A stretch of 64,000 nucleotides of DNA from an uncultured Ruminococcus sp. GTDB lineage: Bacteria > Bacillota > Clostridia > Oscillospirales > Ruminococcaceae. Under the pieces are notes generated by a model, which ran no database searches, was not told where the DNA came from, and worked only from the letters and a program-made list of their open reading frames with translations. The stretch lies in NCBI GenBank assembly GCA_947627625.1, contig CANQWR010000008.1, positions 21,284 to 85,283 of the forward strand, in the 5' to 3' direction. Below are positions 8,407-17,500 of the stretch, in pieces. Within the stretch, counting starts at the first letter, position 1. Each line of letters opens with the position of its first letter. Both the position numbers and the translations under genes were made by a program.

Positions 8407-8586
8407 TCGGCAAAGCAGATTTTACAATTTTTACAAATTTCTGCAAAATTTTACAATATGCGGGAGGAACATATCGGGTCTCGGTTGTATATCTATATCT
8501 ATATGTTCATATATATTTTATATGATTTGTGATTTCGGAGACTTTGTAACTGTTCCGCTTGTACCGCTTCTATGGAGGAATCTAAT

Positions 8587-9012
8587 ATGGCACAGAAAGT
8601 AGTTGGCTATATAAAGCTTCAGATTGCGGCAGGAAAGGCTACTCCTGCACCGCCTGTAGGACCTGCTCTCGGTCAGCACGGCGTGAACATCATGGCTTTT
8701 ACAAAGGAATTTAACGAGAGAACCAAGAACGACATCGGTATGATTATCCCTGTTGTGATAACTGTCTATGCAGACCGTTCGTTCACTTTTATAACTAAAA
8801 CTCCGCCCGCAGCAGTCCTCATCAAAAAGGCTTGCAACATAAACAGCGGTTCGGGAGTCCCCAACAAGACCAAAGTCGCAAACATAACAAAGGAACAGGT
8901 TCAGAAGATCGCCGAGCAGAAAATGCCCGACCTCAATGCAGGTTCTCTTGAAGCTGCAATGAGCATGATTGCAGGCACAGCACGCTCTATGGGCGTTGTT
9001 GTCGTAGACTGA
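8587..9012 (+). CDS. rplK: 50S ribosomal protein L11
   Basis: A 141-residue protein with the L11 opening [20 protein letters not shown] and [16 protein letters not shown]11 forms the GTPase-associated centre with 23S rRNA. The start is the ATG at 8587, eight bases after GGAGG; an in-frame ATG at 8572 overlaps that Shine-Dalgarno and would add five non-conserved residues. rplA follows in the usual order. Confidence 0.97.
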   Translation: MAQKVVGYIKLQIAAGKATPAPPVGPALGQHGVNIMAFTKEFNERTKNDIGMIIPVVITVYADRSFTFITKTPPAAVLIKKACNINSGSGVPNKTKVANITKEQVQKIAEQKMPDLNAGSLEAAMSMIAGTARSMGVVVVD

Positions 9013-9080
9013 ATTTAATTCACAGGTCTTGACAGTGGGAGGAAAATTCCGCTATCACCACTTATTTAGGAGGAAATACA

Positions 9081-9776
9081 ATGAAACACGGCAAAAGATA
9101 TACCGACGTCGCAAAGACTGTCGACCACAACAAGCTCTATGAATCTTCCGAGGCTTTGGAGCTTGTCTGCAAAAATGCAAAGGCTAAATTTGATGAGACC
9201 GTTGAAGCTCATATCCGTCTGGGCGTTGACTCAAGACACGCCGACCAGCAGGTCAGAGGAGCAGTAATTCTCCCCAACGGAACGGGTAAAAAAGTCAGAG
9301 TTCTCGTATTCTGCAAAGAGGACAAGTACGAAGCTGCACAGAGTGCGGGTGCGGAGTACGTCGGCGGTATGGACATGGTTGAGAAAATCCAGAAAGAGAA
9401 CTGGATGGACTTTGATGTTGTAATCGCATCGCCCGATATGATGGGAGTTGTCGGCCGTCTCGGTAAAATTCTCGGACCTCGTGGACTCATGCCGAACCCG
9501 AAAGCGGGTACTGTAACGCCCGACGTTGCAAAGGCTGTCACAGAGGCAAAGGCAGGTAAAATCGAGTACCGTCTCGACAAGACGAATATCATTCACTGTC
9601 CGATTGGAAAGGCATCTTTTGGAGCTGAGAAACTTGAGGAGAATTTCAACACCCTCATGGAGGCAATTGTCAAGGCAAAGCCTGCCGCTGCAAAGGGTAC
9701 CTATCTCAGAAGCTGCACCGTAACTTCTACAATGGGACCGGGAGTTCCCGTTGCCACAAACAAATTTGGTGCGTGA
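9081..9776 (+). CDS. rplA: 50S ribosomal protein L1
   Basis: A 231-residue protein of normal L1 length with the conserved region [20 protein letters not shown]. It builds the L1 stalk at the E site and in many bacteria represses its own mRNA. AGGAGG lies seven bases before the ATG. A strong terminator follows 27 bases after the stop, so rplJ-rplL are not in this transcript; they must lie elsewhere in the genome. Confidence 0.97.
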   Translation: MKHGKRYTDVAKTVDHNKLYESSEALELVCKNAKAKFDETVEAHIRLGVDSRHADQQVRGAVILPNGTGKKVRVLVFCKEDKYEAAQSAGAEYVGGMDMVEKIQKENWMDFDVVIASPDMMGVVGRLGKILGPRGLMPNPKAGTVTPDVAKAVTEAKAGKIEYRLDKTNIIHCPIGKASFGAEKLEENFNTLMEAIVKAKPAAAKGTYLRSCTVTSTMGPGVPVATNKFGA

Positions 9777-9802
9777 GTGAAGTAAATAGTAAATAATATA
9801 AT

Positions 9803-9841
9803 AAAAAAGTACCGTATCTGTTTTTGATACGGTACTTTTTT
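9803..9841 (+). terminator. terminator of the rplK-rplA operon
   Basis: AAAAAAGTACCGTATC pairs perfectly with GATACGGTACTTTTTT around a five-base T loop, with a U-run on the plus strand. The A-run on the other side could let it work weakly in reverse. Confidence 0.93.
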
Positions 9842-9869
9842 GCGGACTGTCCGTGAAAATATCAAGTCA

Positions 9870-9912
9870 AGAAAATAAAAAAACAACTGTCGGATTTTAC
9901 TCCGACAGTCGT
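9870..9912 (-). terminator. terminator of the first GH9 gene
   Basis: On the minus strand ACGACTGTCGGA and TCCGACAGTTGT form a stem (one mismatch) with loop GTAAAA, followed by TTTTTTATTTTC. It lies 34 bases past the GH9 stop codon. Confidence 0.88.
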
Positions 9913-9945
9913 CTTTATTTCAGAAATTAAGTATCTGTGAACAGA

Positions 9946-12900
9946 TTACTTTGCATTGAGTTCGTCAACTGTGAGATAAGAGCCTTTCTCAATCAGACCT
10001 GCATCGTATTTCTGGAGAGCAAAAGCGTCATCTGTTGTGATACCGTTGCCCTTGTCAATGATGTCGGCGTTTGCAGTAGCCTTAGCAAAGTCGGAAGGTG
10101 TGTACTCGTCGGTATTTGCAAGGTACTGGAGAATAGCAACGGAGTCAGCGATTGTTGCATCGCCGTCGAGGTTGAAGTCGCCCCATGTTGAATCAGCGGA
10201 TACTTCGCCGCCTGTTGTGCCTTCGCTGCCGCCTGTTGTGTCCTGACTACCGTCTGTAGTATCTTCACTGCCACCGGTCGTAGCCTGACCGCCTGTTGTG
10301 GTTTGGCTTCCGCCGCCCTCACCAACATTGGGAGCAACGTCGTCCATGAATGAAGTCATCCAAACGAGAGGAGCGTTCCAGTTGATTGTGATTTCGTTTA
10401 CAGACCAAGCCTCAGCGTTGTCAACATAGCACTTCTGAGGAGCGAGTGTTCCTCTCTTGAATCCGAGACCGCCGATATACGGGTCTTGCATACCTGAGCC
10501 GGGACCACCCGAAAGAACGCCTGCCGGAGCCATCGGGAATGCAGGGTCTACACCGTGAGCCCAGAGTCTGTGGTGAGGATATGTGAGAGTTCTGTCGCCA
10601 TAGCCCGAAACGTAAGAGAAGTCATTTCCGTTACGTCCATAGATGTAGTCGAGAGCCTCGGAAGCACCGTCGATGTACTTCTTATCGCCTGTTGCATCAT
10701 AAGCGTAAGCCATAACGATAGCGTTGTTGATTACGAACGAGTTTGAACCCCACTCATAACCGTCAACAATTTCGTTGGGGTCGATGTTTGTAGCGTCTGT
10801 GAATGTTGTGCCGTGGTAAGGAATACCCATGCCGTGTTCTGCCTCTTCCTTGAGGTAGTTGTCACCTGCAGCGGCAATAGAGTCATTGATGAGCTGAGCC
10901 TTGTCAGCGGAGAGTTTATCCTGATTGAGGTAGAGCGACAGTGTACCAAGACCTGAAGTGCAGCCCCAGTTGAACGAGCTTACAGAGCCCTTGTTCTCAC
11001 CACCGCCGAGGTACTGAGTAAGACTGTAAGCCTTGTCTGTGCCGGAGACATCGTTCTGGTTCTTGTAAGAATCCATCATTTCCTGATACTTTGTATCGCC
11101 TGTTGTTATGAACAGCTCACAAGCTGCCCAGTACATATCGTCCTCAACGTATGTATCACCGTAAGGTCCGCCGCCTTTAGCCTGGTCGAGAGGAGCGAAG
11201 TAAGGATCTGTCTCCCAGTTGCCCTCTTTGACCTTCCAGCCGTCGCCCGAATTGAGAACTGCCTGATAACCCTGTTCAGCGTATTCAAGGCACTTCTTAG
11301 CATAGTCGGGATCAAATTCCTGCCACAGACGTGAAGCCTGAGCAGCACAAGCGACCATGTTGAGAGTAGCTGCATACGTCGGAGGTTTGATTATACGAGC
11401 GTCATTCTTGATGATTTCCTCAAATCCCTCGTAGTCCCAAGCGTGGATAGCAAGACCTGTCCACTTGTAGTCGTGGAGTTTGTGGTAAACCATACCTGCA
11501 TCCTTGCCGTAGTACGGGTCATCGGACTTGACAATCATGTCAAAGAACCAGTCAAGCTCAACCTTAGCCTCCTGGAGTGCATCCGGAATCTTGTCGTTGC
11601 CCTCAGGGATAACAACAGAGCCGTCTGTCCACTTAGCGTCTGTGCCGAGTTTCTTTGTCATTTCGTAGATATTCTGGAGTGTCCATACAGAGACACCGCC
11701 GTTTACAACGTATTTACCGTGGTCGCCCGCATCGTACCAGCCGTATGTAGCGGTAACGGAGTACTTCTTGTCAACGTCTGAAGCATCAGGCTGATACTGA
11801 TCCTGCCATTTTGGCTGAACATAAGCCTTGTCGGGGTTGTGACCGTATTCGGAGTGAGCAAGAGTAGCCTTGTCGCCCGAAGTGATGTAAGCCTCTTCAA
11901 TCGGGATACCGGAACGGTTCTGATAGTAGTAGTTGAATGAATCTCTGAGAACGCCGTCATAGATTGAGTTGTCAATGCGGAACTCGTGTGACTCGTTCAT
12001 AACGTAGTCAACGCCCGTCTTCCAGTTAGTCCACATAACCTTGTCGCCGTCGATCTTTGTATCGTAAGCACCCTCAACGATACCGGACTGTGTACCCGAT
12101 ACACCTACTTTGTCGTGAACAACGATTTTGTAAGTGCCTGCTGTGGTGAGTTCGGAGAAGTCGCAGATGTGAACATTAGCACCCGAATCCTTGTATCTTG
12201 TACGTGTAGCGATAACAGAGCCGTCAACGCCGTTGATTGTAACGTCTGTATTCTGAGGTGTGCCTGAATCGGGATCTGCACCGAATACAGTGGTCTTGCC
12301 CGAGTAAACGACTTCATTTGTCGTTGAGTCAACAACATCAAAGTCAAGAGGTGTGTCGGCATCTGTCACATAGGAAGCCTTCTTGTTGAGGTTCTGGTAG
12401 TAACCGACCTGGTTGAGACGAACGTTTGTCTGAGGTCTTACAACACCGTACTCGTTTGTAGGATCTGCATCGTTCTCGTCACTTGTAGTATCGATAAGTG
12501 AGAGATTGTCAAAAGTCAGAGTAGAGCCGTTGGGCATACCTGTGTCGTTGTTGCCGTACTGACCGTTGTTGTTAGCGTAGTGGAAAGCCCACTCTGCCGA
12601 GTCAAGTGTCTGATTTGCTGTGAAAGTATCTTCAAACTTGAGTGTCTCACCTGCACCGATCTGTGCGGGCTGATAATCCTGACCGGCGATTCTGTTCCAA
12701 ACTTCTATAGTACCGGCATAGTTACCTACTTTTGCGTAAACGTAACCGGCAGCGGAAGCAGTAACTTCACCGCTGATTTTGTAGGTGTGACCTGCAACTA
12801 TTTTCAGGTTTCTGTGGCGGAGCTGGAGGTCCCAACGTCCTGCACCACCGTCTTTGTTGTCGATTGTGACGATATATTTACCGTCCTCGATGTCAAAATG

Positions 12901-13083
12901 CTGTTTTGCAGGTGCTGTTTCGCAAGTATGCCACGGAAGACCTGTGCCGTCCTCGAAGTCTGTCTGACCGAGCTGCTGACCTGCGTTTGCACTCATCGGA
13001 GCTATAACAGCTGTGAGAGAAGTTGCAAGCATTGCAGCGGACATGAGACTTCCGGCAATTGCCTTGGAAAATTTCTTGTGCAT
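9946..13083 (-). CDS. cellulosomal GH9 cellulase: CBM4-like, Ig-like, GH9, dockerin
   Basis: A 1045-residue secreted enzyme. The signal peptide ends near APMSANAG at 28-35. A CBM4/9-type beta-sandwich spans about 38-200, a CelD_N Ig-like domain about 215-325, and the GH9 (alpha/alpha)6 catalytic domain about 350-915, with DAGDH at 451-455, PHHR at 836-839 and the likely acid Glu897 in SVNEITINWNAP. A TTGG-rich linker and a dockerin (GDFNLDGDATIADSVAILQY) follow. This architecture resembles CbhA/CelK cellobiohydrolases of Clostridium thermocellum, but endo- versus exo-action cannot be read from sequence. The start at 13083 has GGGAGG upstream; an ATG at 13146 would precede the signal peptide by 21 residues and has no Shine-Dalgarno. 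Its promoter leaves a leader of about 160 nt. Confidence 0.93.
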   Translation of the reverse strand: MHKKFSKAIAGSLMSAAMLATSLTAVIAPMSANAGQQLGQTDFEDGTGLPWHTCETAPAKQHFDIEDGKYIVTIDNKDGGAGRWDLQLRHRNLKIVAGHTYKISGEVTASAAGYVYAKVGNYAGTIEVWNRIAGQDYQPAQIGAGETLKFEDTFTANQTLDSAEWAFHYANNNGQYGNNDTGMPNGSTLTFDNLSLIDTTSDENDADPTNEYGVVRPQTNVRLNQVGYYQNLNKKASYVTDADTPLDFDVVDSTTNEVVYSGKTTVFGADPDSGTPQNTDVTINGVDGSVIATRTRYKDSGANVHICDFSELTTAGTYKIVVHDKVGVSGTQSGIVEGAYDTKIDGDKVMWTNWKTGVDYVMNESHEFRIDNSIYDGVLRDSFNYYYQNRSGIPIEEAYITSGDKATLAHSEYGHNPDKAYVQPKWQDQYQPDASDVDKKYSVTATYGWYDAGDHGKYVVNGGVSVWTLQNIYEMTKKLGTDAKWTDGSVVIPEGNDKIPDALQEAKVELDWFFDMIVKSDDPYYGKDAGMVYHKLHDYKWTGLAIHAWDYEGFEEIIKNDARIIKPPTYAATLNMVACAAQASRLWQEFDPDYAKKCLEYAEQGYQAVLNSGDGWKVKEGNWETDPYFAPLDQAKGGGPYGDTYVEDDMYWAACELFITTGDTKYQEMMDSYKNQNDVSGTDKAYSLTQYLGGGENKGSVSSFNWGCTSGLGTLSLYLNQDKLSADKAQLINDSIAAAGDNYLKEEAEHGMGIPYHGTTFTDATNIDPNEIVDGYEWGSNSFVINNAIVMAYAYDATGDKKYIDGASEALDYIYGRNGNDFSYVSGYGDRTLTYPHHRLWAHGVDPAFPMAPAGVLSGGPGSGMQDPYIGGLGFKRGTLAPQKCYVDNAEAWSVNEITINWNAPLVWMTSFMDDVAPNVGEGGGSQTTTGGQATTGGSEDTTDGSQDTTGGSEGTTGGEVSADSTWGDFNLDGDATIADSVAILQYLANTDEYTPSDFAKATANADIIDKGNGITTDDAFALQKYDAGLIEKGSYLTVDELNAK

Positions 13084-13253
13084 TTTTATACCCTCCCAAA
13101 AGATATAAGATATTTTATAATGCAGTACCAGTGCAGAATACCGCAATTATATTTTTGAACGTACCGATAAGTCTAACTCCGTAAATTTTGTGGATATATG
13201 AAATATATGAAGTGTCTCACGGAGTCTGCACCAACCTTACACTTACCAATCAT

Positions 13254-13282
13254 ATTATATTATATCTGAACAAAAAAGTAAA
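13254..13282 (-). promoter_or_regulatory. promoter of the first GH9 gene
   Basis: On the minus strand TTTACT (13277-13282), 17 bases and TATAAT (13254-13259). The predicted leader of roughly 160 nt contains CTCCGT and ACGGAG arms that could pair. The rest of the 13084-13452 gap is AT-rich and shows no gene. Confidence 0.65.
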
Positions 13283-13452
13283 TAGCTTTTCGGAATTTTG
13301 TAAGTTTTTCTAATATTATGCAATTCATTTTATGCACTTTGCACAAAGAAAAACGTTAAAAAAAGATACTTCAAAAACGAATGTAAATTTTTTGTGAATT
13401 GAATTTAATATATAATTTAATATAAATAATATCGGAACTACCGTCGTCCGAC

Positions 13453-13486
13453 AAAAAAGGGGGAACGCCGAGACGTTCCCCCCCTT
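13453..13486 (-). terminator. terminator of the second GH9 gene
   Basis: On the minus strand GGGGGGGAACG TCTCGG CGTTCCCCC is followed by TTTTTTGTCGG. It lies 20 bases past the stop codon of the gene at 13506-15887. Confidence 0.9.
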
Positions 13487-13505
13487 AATTTATTTAATTT
13501 ATTTT

Positions 13506-15887
13506 TCAGCCCATAAGTGAGACATCATAAGGGAGAGTTGATATTGCCTTTGCATCGTAGTACTGAATAGCGAGAGCATCGTCCGTGCTGACACCCTTTT
13601 TCGTGTCCACATCGGCATTTATAAAAGCCTGTCCCGTGAGTGCGTATTCGTCACCGTTTGCGAGATACTGGAGGACTGCGACACAATCGGCGATAGTTGT
13701 CTTGCCGTCAAGATTAGCGTCACCGTAGAGGGGCTGACCGGGTTCTACAGTCTGGTCGGGAGGAGCAAGTTCACCGTCTTCCGAACTTCCCGAACCCGTG
13801 GTTGTCTCACCGCCTGTTGTCTGTTCTGTTGACGGCTGTGTAGTATCGGGTTTTGTGGCAGGCTGTGTGAGGTCGGCAGTCGTGCCGTCGGGTTCCGTAC
13901 CCCATATCAGCGTATCGCCGTCATACATTGTTATATAGGGGGTGTCAATCATAGCGTCCTCACCGCCCTGAGCGAGGTCTTTGAAAGAGTAGTCATTTGT
14001 AGCGTCCCAGACGATTTTGTTGCCGTCAGCGTCTTTGAGAGCGTCGTTTATGCTTATTCTGAACTGGCACTCCGAACGCCATTCGGACTGTCCTGTAGGC
14101 ATTACGACACTGCCGTCATTGAAAGAAATTTCAACATAGTAGACATTTCCGTCATACTGAACCGGCTGGCTTATTTCGAGTTTGCCCTCATCGCCCGAAT
14201 GCTGATCATAGCCTATTTTGACTTCTACATCGTTTATAGATGCACCTTTTTCCACTATTTCAGAAATATCAAAATAATAGCGGTATTTCAGGTCTTTTAT
14301 GGTCCTTGTAGGCCATGCGGAGTGGTTCATTGCATAGGCTTTTATTTCGGTGTAACTCTCATTGCTCTGATTTATAGAAGCACGCATGAAAAATTCTGCC
14401 CACTTCGGAGTTTCAACAGGCGGGAAGTCTTTAAGAGGTTCTCCGCCGTAGTCGTCGATCATAGCACAGAGTGCAGCAGTATAGCCTGCGTTATAGTCTA
14501 TGGCGACTTCCGTGTTCTGGTAAGAACCTACTTCATCCGTGAAAGTGCCGTCCTGATTCGGACCGCCCTCCAATGCACCATACAGGGTGTGAGCGTACTC
14601 TGTCTGCCACTTTGTATTTTCGTCAGCCTCTTTGCCGAGGTCTGTCCACATATCCGTTGCGACACCCGAGGCGGTTCTGTGGTGTACGCTCTTTGCGTTC
14701 TTTTCGCCCATTCCTATTACATAGGACATTCCCAGATCGTTGTCACCGAAAGCGTAGTCCATCTGTGACTTTGCCCAGTCGTTATATTTTTTACTCAAAG
14801 ACGTATCGTCTGCAAAAATTTTGTCAGCGGAGAGCATAGCAAGCCAAGCGGTGTTCTCAGCGTGACGGAGTGAACCCCACTGCATGAGCCAAGAGAGACC
14901 GTCGGGAGTTTTCTGCAATTCGTCAACCCAGTAGTCAAGATGTTTCTTGATCTGAGTTTTCCACTCCTCCTTGCCCGTGTTCATGTAGTAGAGGAGTGCC
15001 GCACCCTGGTGTACATCGTCCCAGCAGAATCCCCATGTGTATTTTCTCTCATCCGACTGCTGCATTTTCTCAAACTGCGAAATGTAGTCGCTCTCACAAA
15101 GGTCAAGATATTTCTGTTCACCCGTTGCCATGTACATGAAGTTTGCGGCATAGAACAGGTCATCATAGAAACTTGAACACTTGTAATAATTTCCTCCGCC
15201 CTGAACGCCCTGGTCTTCATTACTTCTCGTTTTGTCGGAGAGTTCAAAGAGACTCTTTGCGTGTTCAAGATAGGTCTCCGCAAGGTCGGGTTTGTAGTCC
15301 TTGAAAACTATATATCCCGCCGCAAGTGCAGCAGCCATCTGTGCGGTCGTTGAGGTACAGGTTATTTCGTCATGCGGACGGGGATCTGAACCGCCTTTCA
15401 GCACGAATTTTTTCATGTAGACTTCCGCACTTCCCCACCAGACGTGGTCAAAAGCGTCGTCAGCGATAGCACCGACTACCTTGTCACCGAGGTCACAGCC
15501 CACAACGTAATCAAGTCCCCATTGCAGATTATTCATGTAGAGTTCATAGAGACCTGCATCTTTTACAGCGTCCTCATACTCCATAATGCCCCAAGCAAGG
15601 ACTCCCGAAGTGTAAGCGTTTGTGAGAGCGAATTTTATGTGGTCTCCCGCATCGAACCAGCCACCGGGTACGAAATCGTTCTCCATCGAATCGCCCCTCC
15701 ACGACACTTCATTCCAGTCGGGGAGTTCTCCCGCCTGCTGCACCTCATAGAAGAACATGGACTTCTGCAAAGCTTCCGCATAGTTTACGTCCACGGCAGC
15801 ATCGGCTTTTTGTGTCGGGACAGCCGTGAACATTCCCGCTGTCAGTGCGAGTGCGGAGACAGCGGAAGTTATCTTTTTGAAATTCAT
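13506..15887 (-). CDS. cellulosomal GH9 endoglucanase with CBM3c and dockerin
   Basis: A 793-residue secreted cellulase. A signal peptide ends about residue 31 (KADAA), and GH9 begins directly at about 33 with DAGDH at 79-83, VHHR at 401-404 and Glu460 in NTEVAIDYNAGY as likely acid. A CBM3c module (about 492-665) is fused closely behind, the classic layout of processive endoglucanases (Cel9A/CelG type). A Thr/Pro/Gln linker leads to a dockerin (GDANLDGKTTIADCVAVLQY). The start at 15887 follows GGAGTGA. It is transcribed from 16078-16106 together with a short hydrophobic ORF in the leader. The dockerin closely matches the other two in this window, so the three enzymes probably bind the same scaffoldin. 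Confidence 0.95.
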   Translation of the reverse strand: MNFKKITSAVSALALTAGMFTAVPTQKADAAVDVNYAEALQKSMFFYEVQQAGELPDWNEVSWRGDSMENDFVPGGWFDAGDHIKFALTNAYTSGVLAWGIMEYEDAVKDAGLYELYMNNLQWGLDYVVGCDLGDKVVGAIADDAFDHVWWGSAEVYMKKFVLKGGSDPRPHDEITCTSTTAQMAAALAAGYIVFKDYKPDLAETYLEHAKSLFELSDKTRSNEDQGVQGGGNYYKCSSFYDDLFYAANFMYMATGEQKYLDLCESDYISQFEKMQQSDERKYTWGFCWDDVHQGAALLYYMNTGKEEWKTQIKKHLDYWVDELQKTPDGLSWLMQWGSLRHAENTAWLAMLSADKIFADDTSLSKKYNDWAKSQMDYAFGDNDLGMSYVIGMGEKNAKSVHHRTASGVATDMWTDLGKEADENTKWQTEYAHTLYGALEGGPNQDGTFTDEVGSYQNTEVAIDYNAGYTAALCAMIDDYGGEPLKDFPPVETPKWAEFFMRASINQSNESYTEIKAYAMNHSAWPTRTIKDLKYRYYFDISEIVEKGASINDVEVKIGYDQHSGDEGKLEISQPVQYDGNVYYVEISFNDGSVVMPTGQSEWRSECQFRISINDALKDADGNKIVWDATNDYSFKDLAQGGEDAMIDTPYITMYDGDTLIWGTEPDGTTADLTQPATKPDTTQPSTEQTTGGETTTGSGSSEDGELAPPDQTVEPGQPLYGDANLDGKTTIADCVAVLQYLANGDEYALTGQAFINADVDTKKGVSTDDALAIQYYDAKAISTLPYDVSLMG

Positions 15888-15934
15888 TTCAGGTCACTCC
15901 TTTTTATTTGATTAAATTAAAATATTCTGACATC

Positions 15935-16039
15935 TCACTTATTTTTCCCGCCGAAAAACAGGTCAAAAACAAAACCATAAAACAAGTACAGCACATAGGC
16001 GAGCAGAGCGATTTTCAGTATCCCCCCCAAAATGACCAT
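15935..16039 (-). CDS. small hydrophobic ORF in the GH9 leader, 34 codons
   Basis: ATG at 16037-16039 and TGA at 15935-15937 give 34 residues: MVILGGILKIALLAYVLYLF, then a second hydrophobic part ending in GGKNK. It is one membrane span or a hydrophobic leader peptide, with a positive end. GGGGGAG lies six bases before the ATG, a better Shine-Dalgarno than many real genes here have. It starts about 32 nt after the predicted start of transcription and ends 48 nt before the GH9 start. No known family was recognised. Translation is inferred from the ribosome site and promoter; it could be a small membrane protein or a regulatory leader peptide. Confidence 0.6.
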   Translation of the reverse strand: MVILGGILKIALLAYVLYLFYGFVFDLFFGGKNK

Positions 16040-16077
16040 GCAAGACTCCCCCTTTCCAAAAATCCCTTACCATATTT

Positions 16078-16106
16078 ATGATAACACAAAAGCTCCGAAA
16101 AGTCAA
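16078..16106 (-). promoter_or_regulatory. promoter of the small ORF and second GH9 gene
   Basis: On the minus strand TTGACT (16101-16106), 17 bases, TATCAT (16078-16083). Placed just upstream of the small ORF, it makes the ORF and the GH9 gene one transcription unit. Confidence 0.72.
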
Positions 16107-16147
16107 GGGTTTGTTAAATTATGTGTGTGGGGGAATTTTTTTAGGGT

Positions 16148-16250
16148 GAACGATAAGGGGCAGGGGGCGTTGCCCCCTGAACCCCCATTGGGGGCTCTGC
16201 CCCCAAACCCCCGTCGGGGGGAAGAGAATCCCCCCGACCCCCCCATGATA
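16148..16250 (-). repeat. composite GC-rich repeat, inverse orientation
   Basis: Reading the minus strand: GGGGGGTCGGGGGGATTCTC, the CCCCCCGACGGGGG hairpin, GGGGGCAGAGCCCCC, GGGGGCAACGCCCCC and the tail CTGCCCCTTATCGTTC. It has the same module order as the plus-strand copies. It separates the VanZ gene from the GH9 promoter and may end VanZ transcripts. Confidence 0.9.
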
Positions 16251-16307
16251 GTCTCCTGTTTCAATTTTGGAAGTCCTGGGGAGTAATCTCCCAAAAGCAA
16301 CACTAAA

Positions 16308-16706
16308 TCAATCGCTTTTTTCAAACAGAAATCTGTACAGCATAAAGCCGATGAGACCGCCGAAAGTGTTGTTGAACAGGTCGTCAAACTCCATGAGACC
16401 CCTCCCCGTTGTGTACTGTGCGACTTCAATAAACAGCGAAAACAGAAAAGAAACCGAAACCGTGAGAAGCCCCGATTTGCACCTGTCGGAGACTATCGGG
16501 AGCATAAAGCCGAACGGCATAAGCATTATTATATTGCCGCATATCTGTCCGAGCCAGTAGTAATAATTACGACTCTCAAGCATGGAACGGTACTCCCAGA
16601 AAGGCGTGAGGAGAAATCTGCTCACACCCTCACTTCTGTTCAGGAGCGTCACATACAGAACGAGATATATGTAAAACGGCATTACGATGCGAAAGAGTGT
16701 TTTCAT
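16308..16706 (-). CDS. VanZ-like membrane protein
   Basis: A 132-residue protein with four hydrophobic segments and the VanZ pattern: NIIMLMPFGFMLP, then SLFIEVAQYTTGRGLMEFDD and NNTFGGLIGFMLY. VanZ of the vancomycin operon lowers teicoplanin binding by an unknown route; most chromosomal relatives have no known role. The ATG overlaps the stop of the upstream HD-domain gene, so both are made together. Confidence 0.85.
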   Translation of the reverse strand: MKTLFRIVMPFYIYLVLYVTLLNRSEGVSRFLLTPFWEYRSMLESRNYYYWLGQICGNIIMLMPFGFMLPIVSDRCKSGLLTVSVSFLFSLFIEVAQYTTGRGLMEFDDLFNNTFGGLIGFMLYRFLFEKSD

Positions 16707-17206
16707 TTTACGGTGTTCTTTGTCCCTGTGAGTCTGGGGAGTAAAAATTCAAGTACGGCACAGTATTTGTCAACAAGTGTTATGATGTAGGTTTCGGCAT
16801 ATCTCGGCATATGGTGCGTGAGGGGCCACATATGATTTTCAATCATGTCACGTTCAAGGTCGGTTATATGTGTCAGGGAACTTGCGTTTCTGAGAGCAAG
16901 CTGAGAGTGCATTGCACTGTGGGAGGGCTGATTTTTGTCTTTGCCCGAGTTGTACTCTTTTCTGTCGTAGTAGAACAGGTCGTGCATAAGACCTGCTCTT
17001 GCGGCGGAACGTGCGTTCAGGTGGAGCTTACGGCATATCAGATAGCTGTGGTAGGAGACATTCACACAGTGCTGAAAGCGGGTAGTGCAGATGTGGTGAG
17101 TGATATTTTTCAGCTTGCCGAGCTGAGGGCAGAATATTATGTCGTACACACAATCATAATAACGGCTTCCCGTGAGTTCCTTTGATGAGCAGATAGCTTT
17201 TAGCAT
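16703..17206 (-). CDS. HD-domain protein (putative metal phosphohydrolase)
   Basis: A 167-residue protein with the His/Asp pattern of HD hydrolases: RFQHCVNVSYHSYLICRK, GLMHDLFYYDR and HSAMHSQLALRNA, plus ENHMWPLTHHMPRY. Such proteins hydrolyse nucleotides or phosphoesters in the cytoplasm; the substrate is unknown. The start is the ATG at 17206, nine bases after AAGGA; an upstream in-frame ATG at 17224 lacks a ribosome site. Coupled to the VanZ gene by an overlap of four bases. Confidence 0.8.
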   Translation of the reverse strand: MLKAICSSKELTGSRYYDCVYDIIFCPQLGKLKNITHHICTTRFQHCVNVSYHSYLICRKLHLNARSAARAGLMHDLFYYDRKEYNSGKDKNQPSHSAMHSQLALRNASSLTHITDLERDMIENHMWPLTHHMPRYAETYIITLVDKYCAVLEFLLPRLTGTKNTVK

Positions 17207-17237
17207 GAACAAGTTTCCTTTCATAGTTATTTATTAT

Positions 17238-17266
17238 ATTATACAACAGTCTTTTAGAAAAATCAA
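17238..17266 (-). promoter_or_regulatory. promoter of the HD-VanZ pair
   Basis: On the minus strand TTGATT (17261-17266), 17 bases, TATAAT (17238-17243), 32 bases before the start codon at 17206. Confidence 0.75.
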
Positions 17267-17287
17267 TGGAAAAATAAAAAAATTGTT

Positions 17288-17392
17288 TTAGAACGATTAG
17301 GGGAAGTTGTTCTGAACCCTGTCGGGAGTTGCACCCCCGCTATGAGTATGAGGGGCAGGGGGCAACACCCCCTGCCCCTTATCGTTTTAATA
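17288..17392 (-). repeat. composite GC-rich repeat, degenerate and partly inverted
   Basis: An inverse tail (TTAGAACGATTAGGGG) opens the copy, and a plus-orientation tail (CCCCTGCCCCTTATCG, TTTTAA) closes it around GAGGGGCAGGGGGCAACACC. The copy is therefore bounded by the same tail in both orientations. It lies between the divergent HD and amidase genes. Confidence 0.75.
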
Positions 17393-17500
17393 AAAGTTCG
17401 GGGAAAAAAACCCCTGTCTTTAATAGTCCCCCTAAAAAATTTATACAAGGAATAGTCGGGAGTATTTTTTCATAGATATATAAAAAAGGGGGAGTTTGTC

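Noticed and set aside
12580..13158. 192-codon plus-strand ORF opposite the first GH9 gene's N-terminus
   Set aside because: The minus-strand protein has a clear signal peptide and domains. The plus-strand translation is Cys-rich and has no family features.
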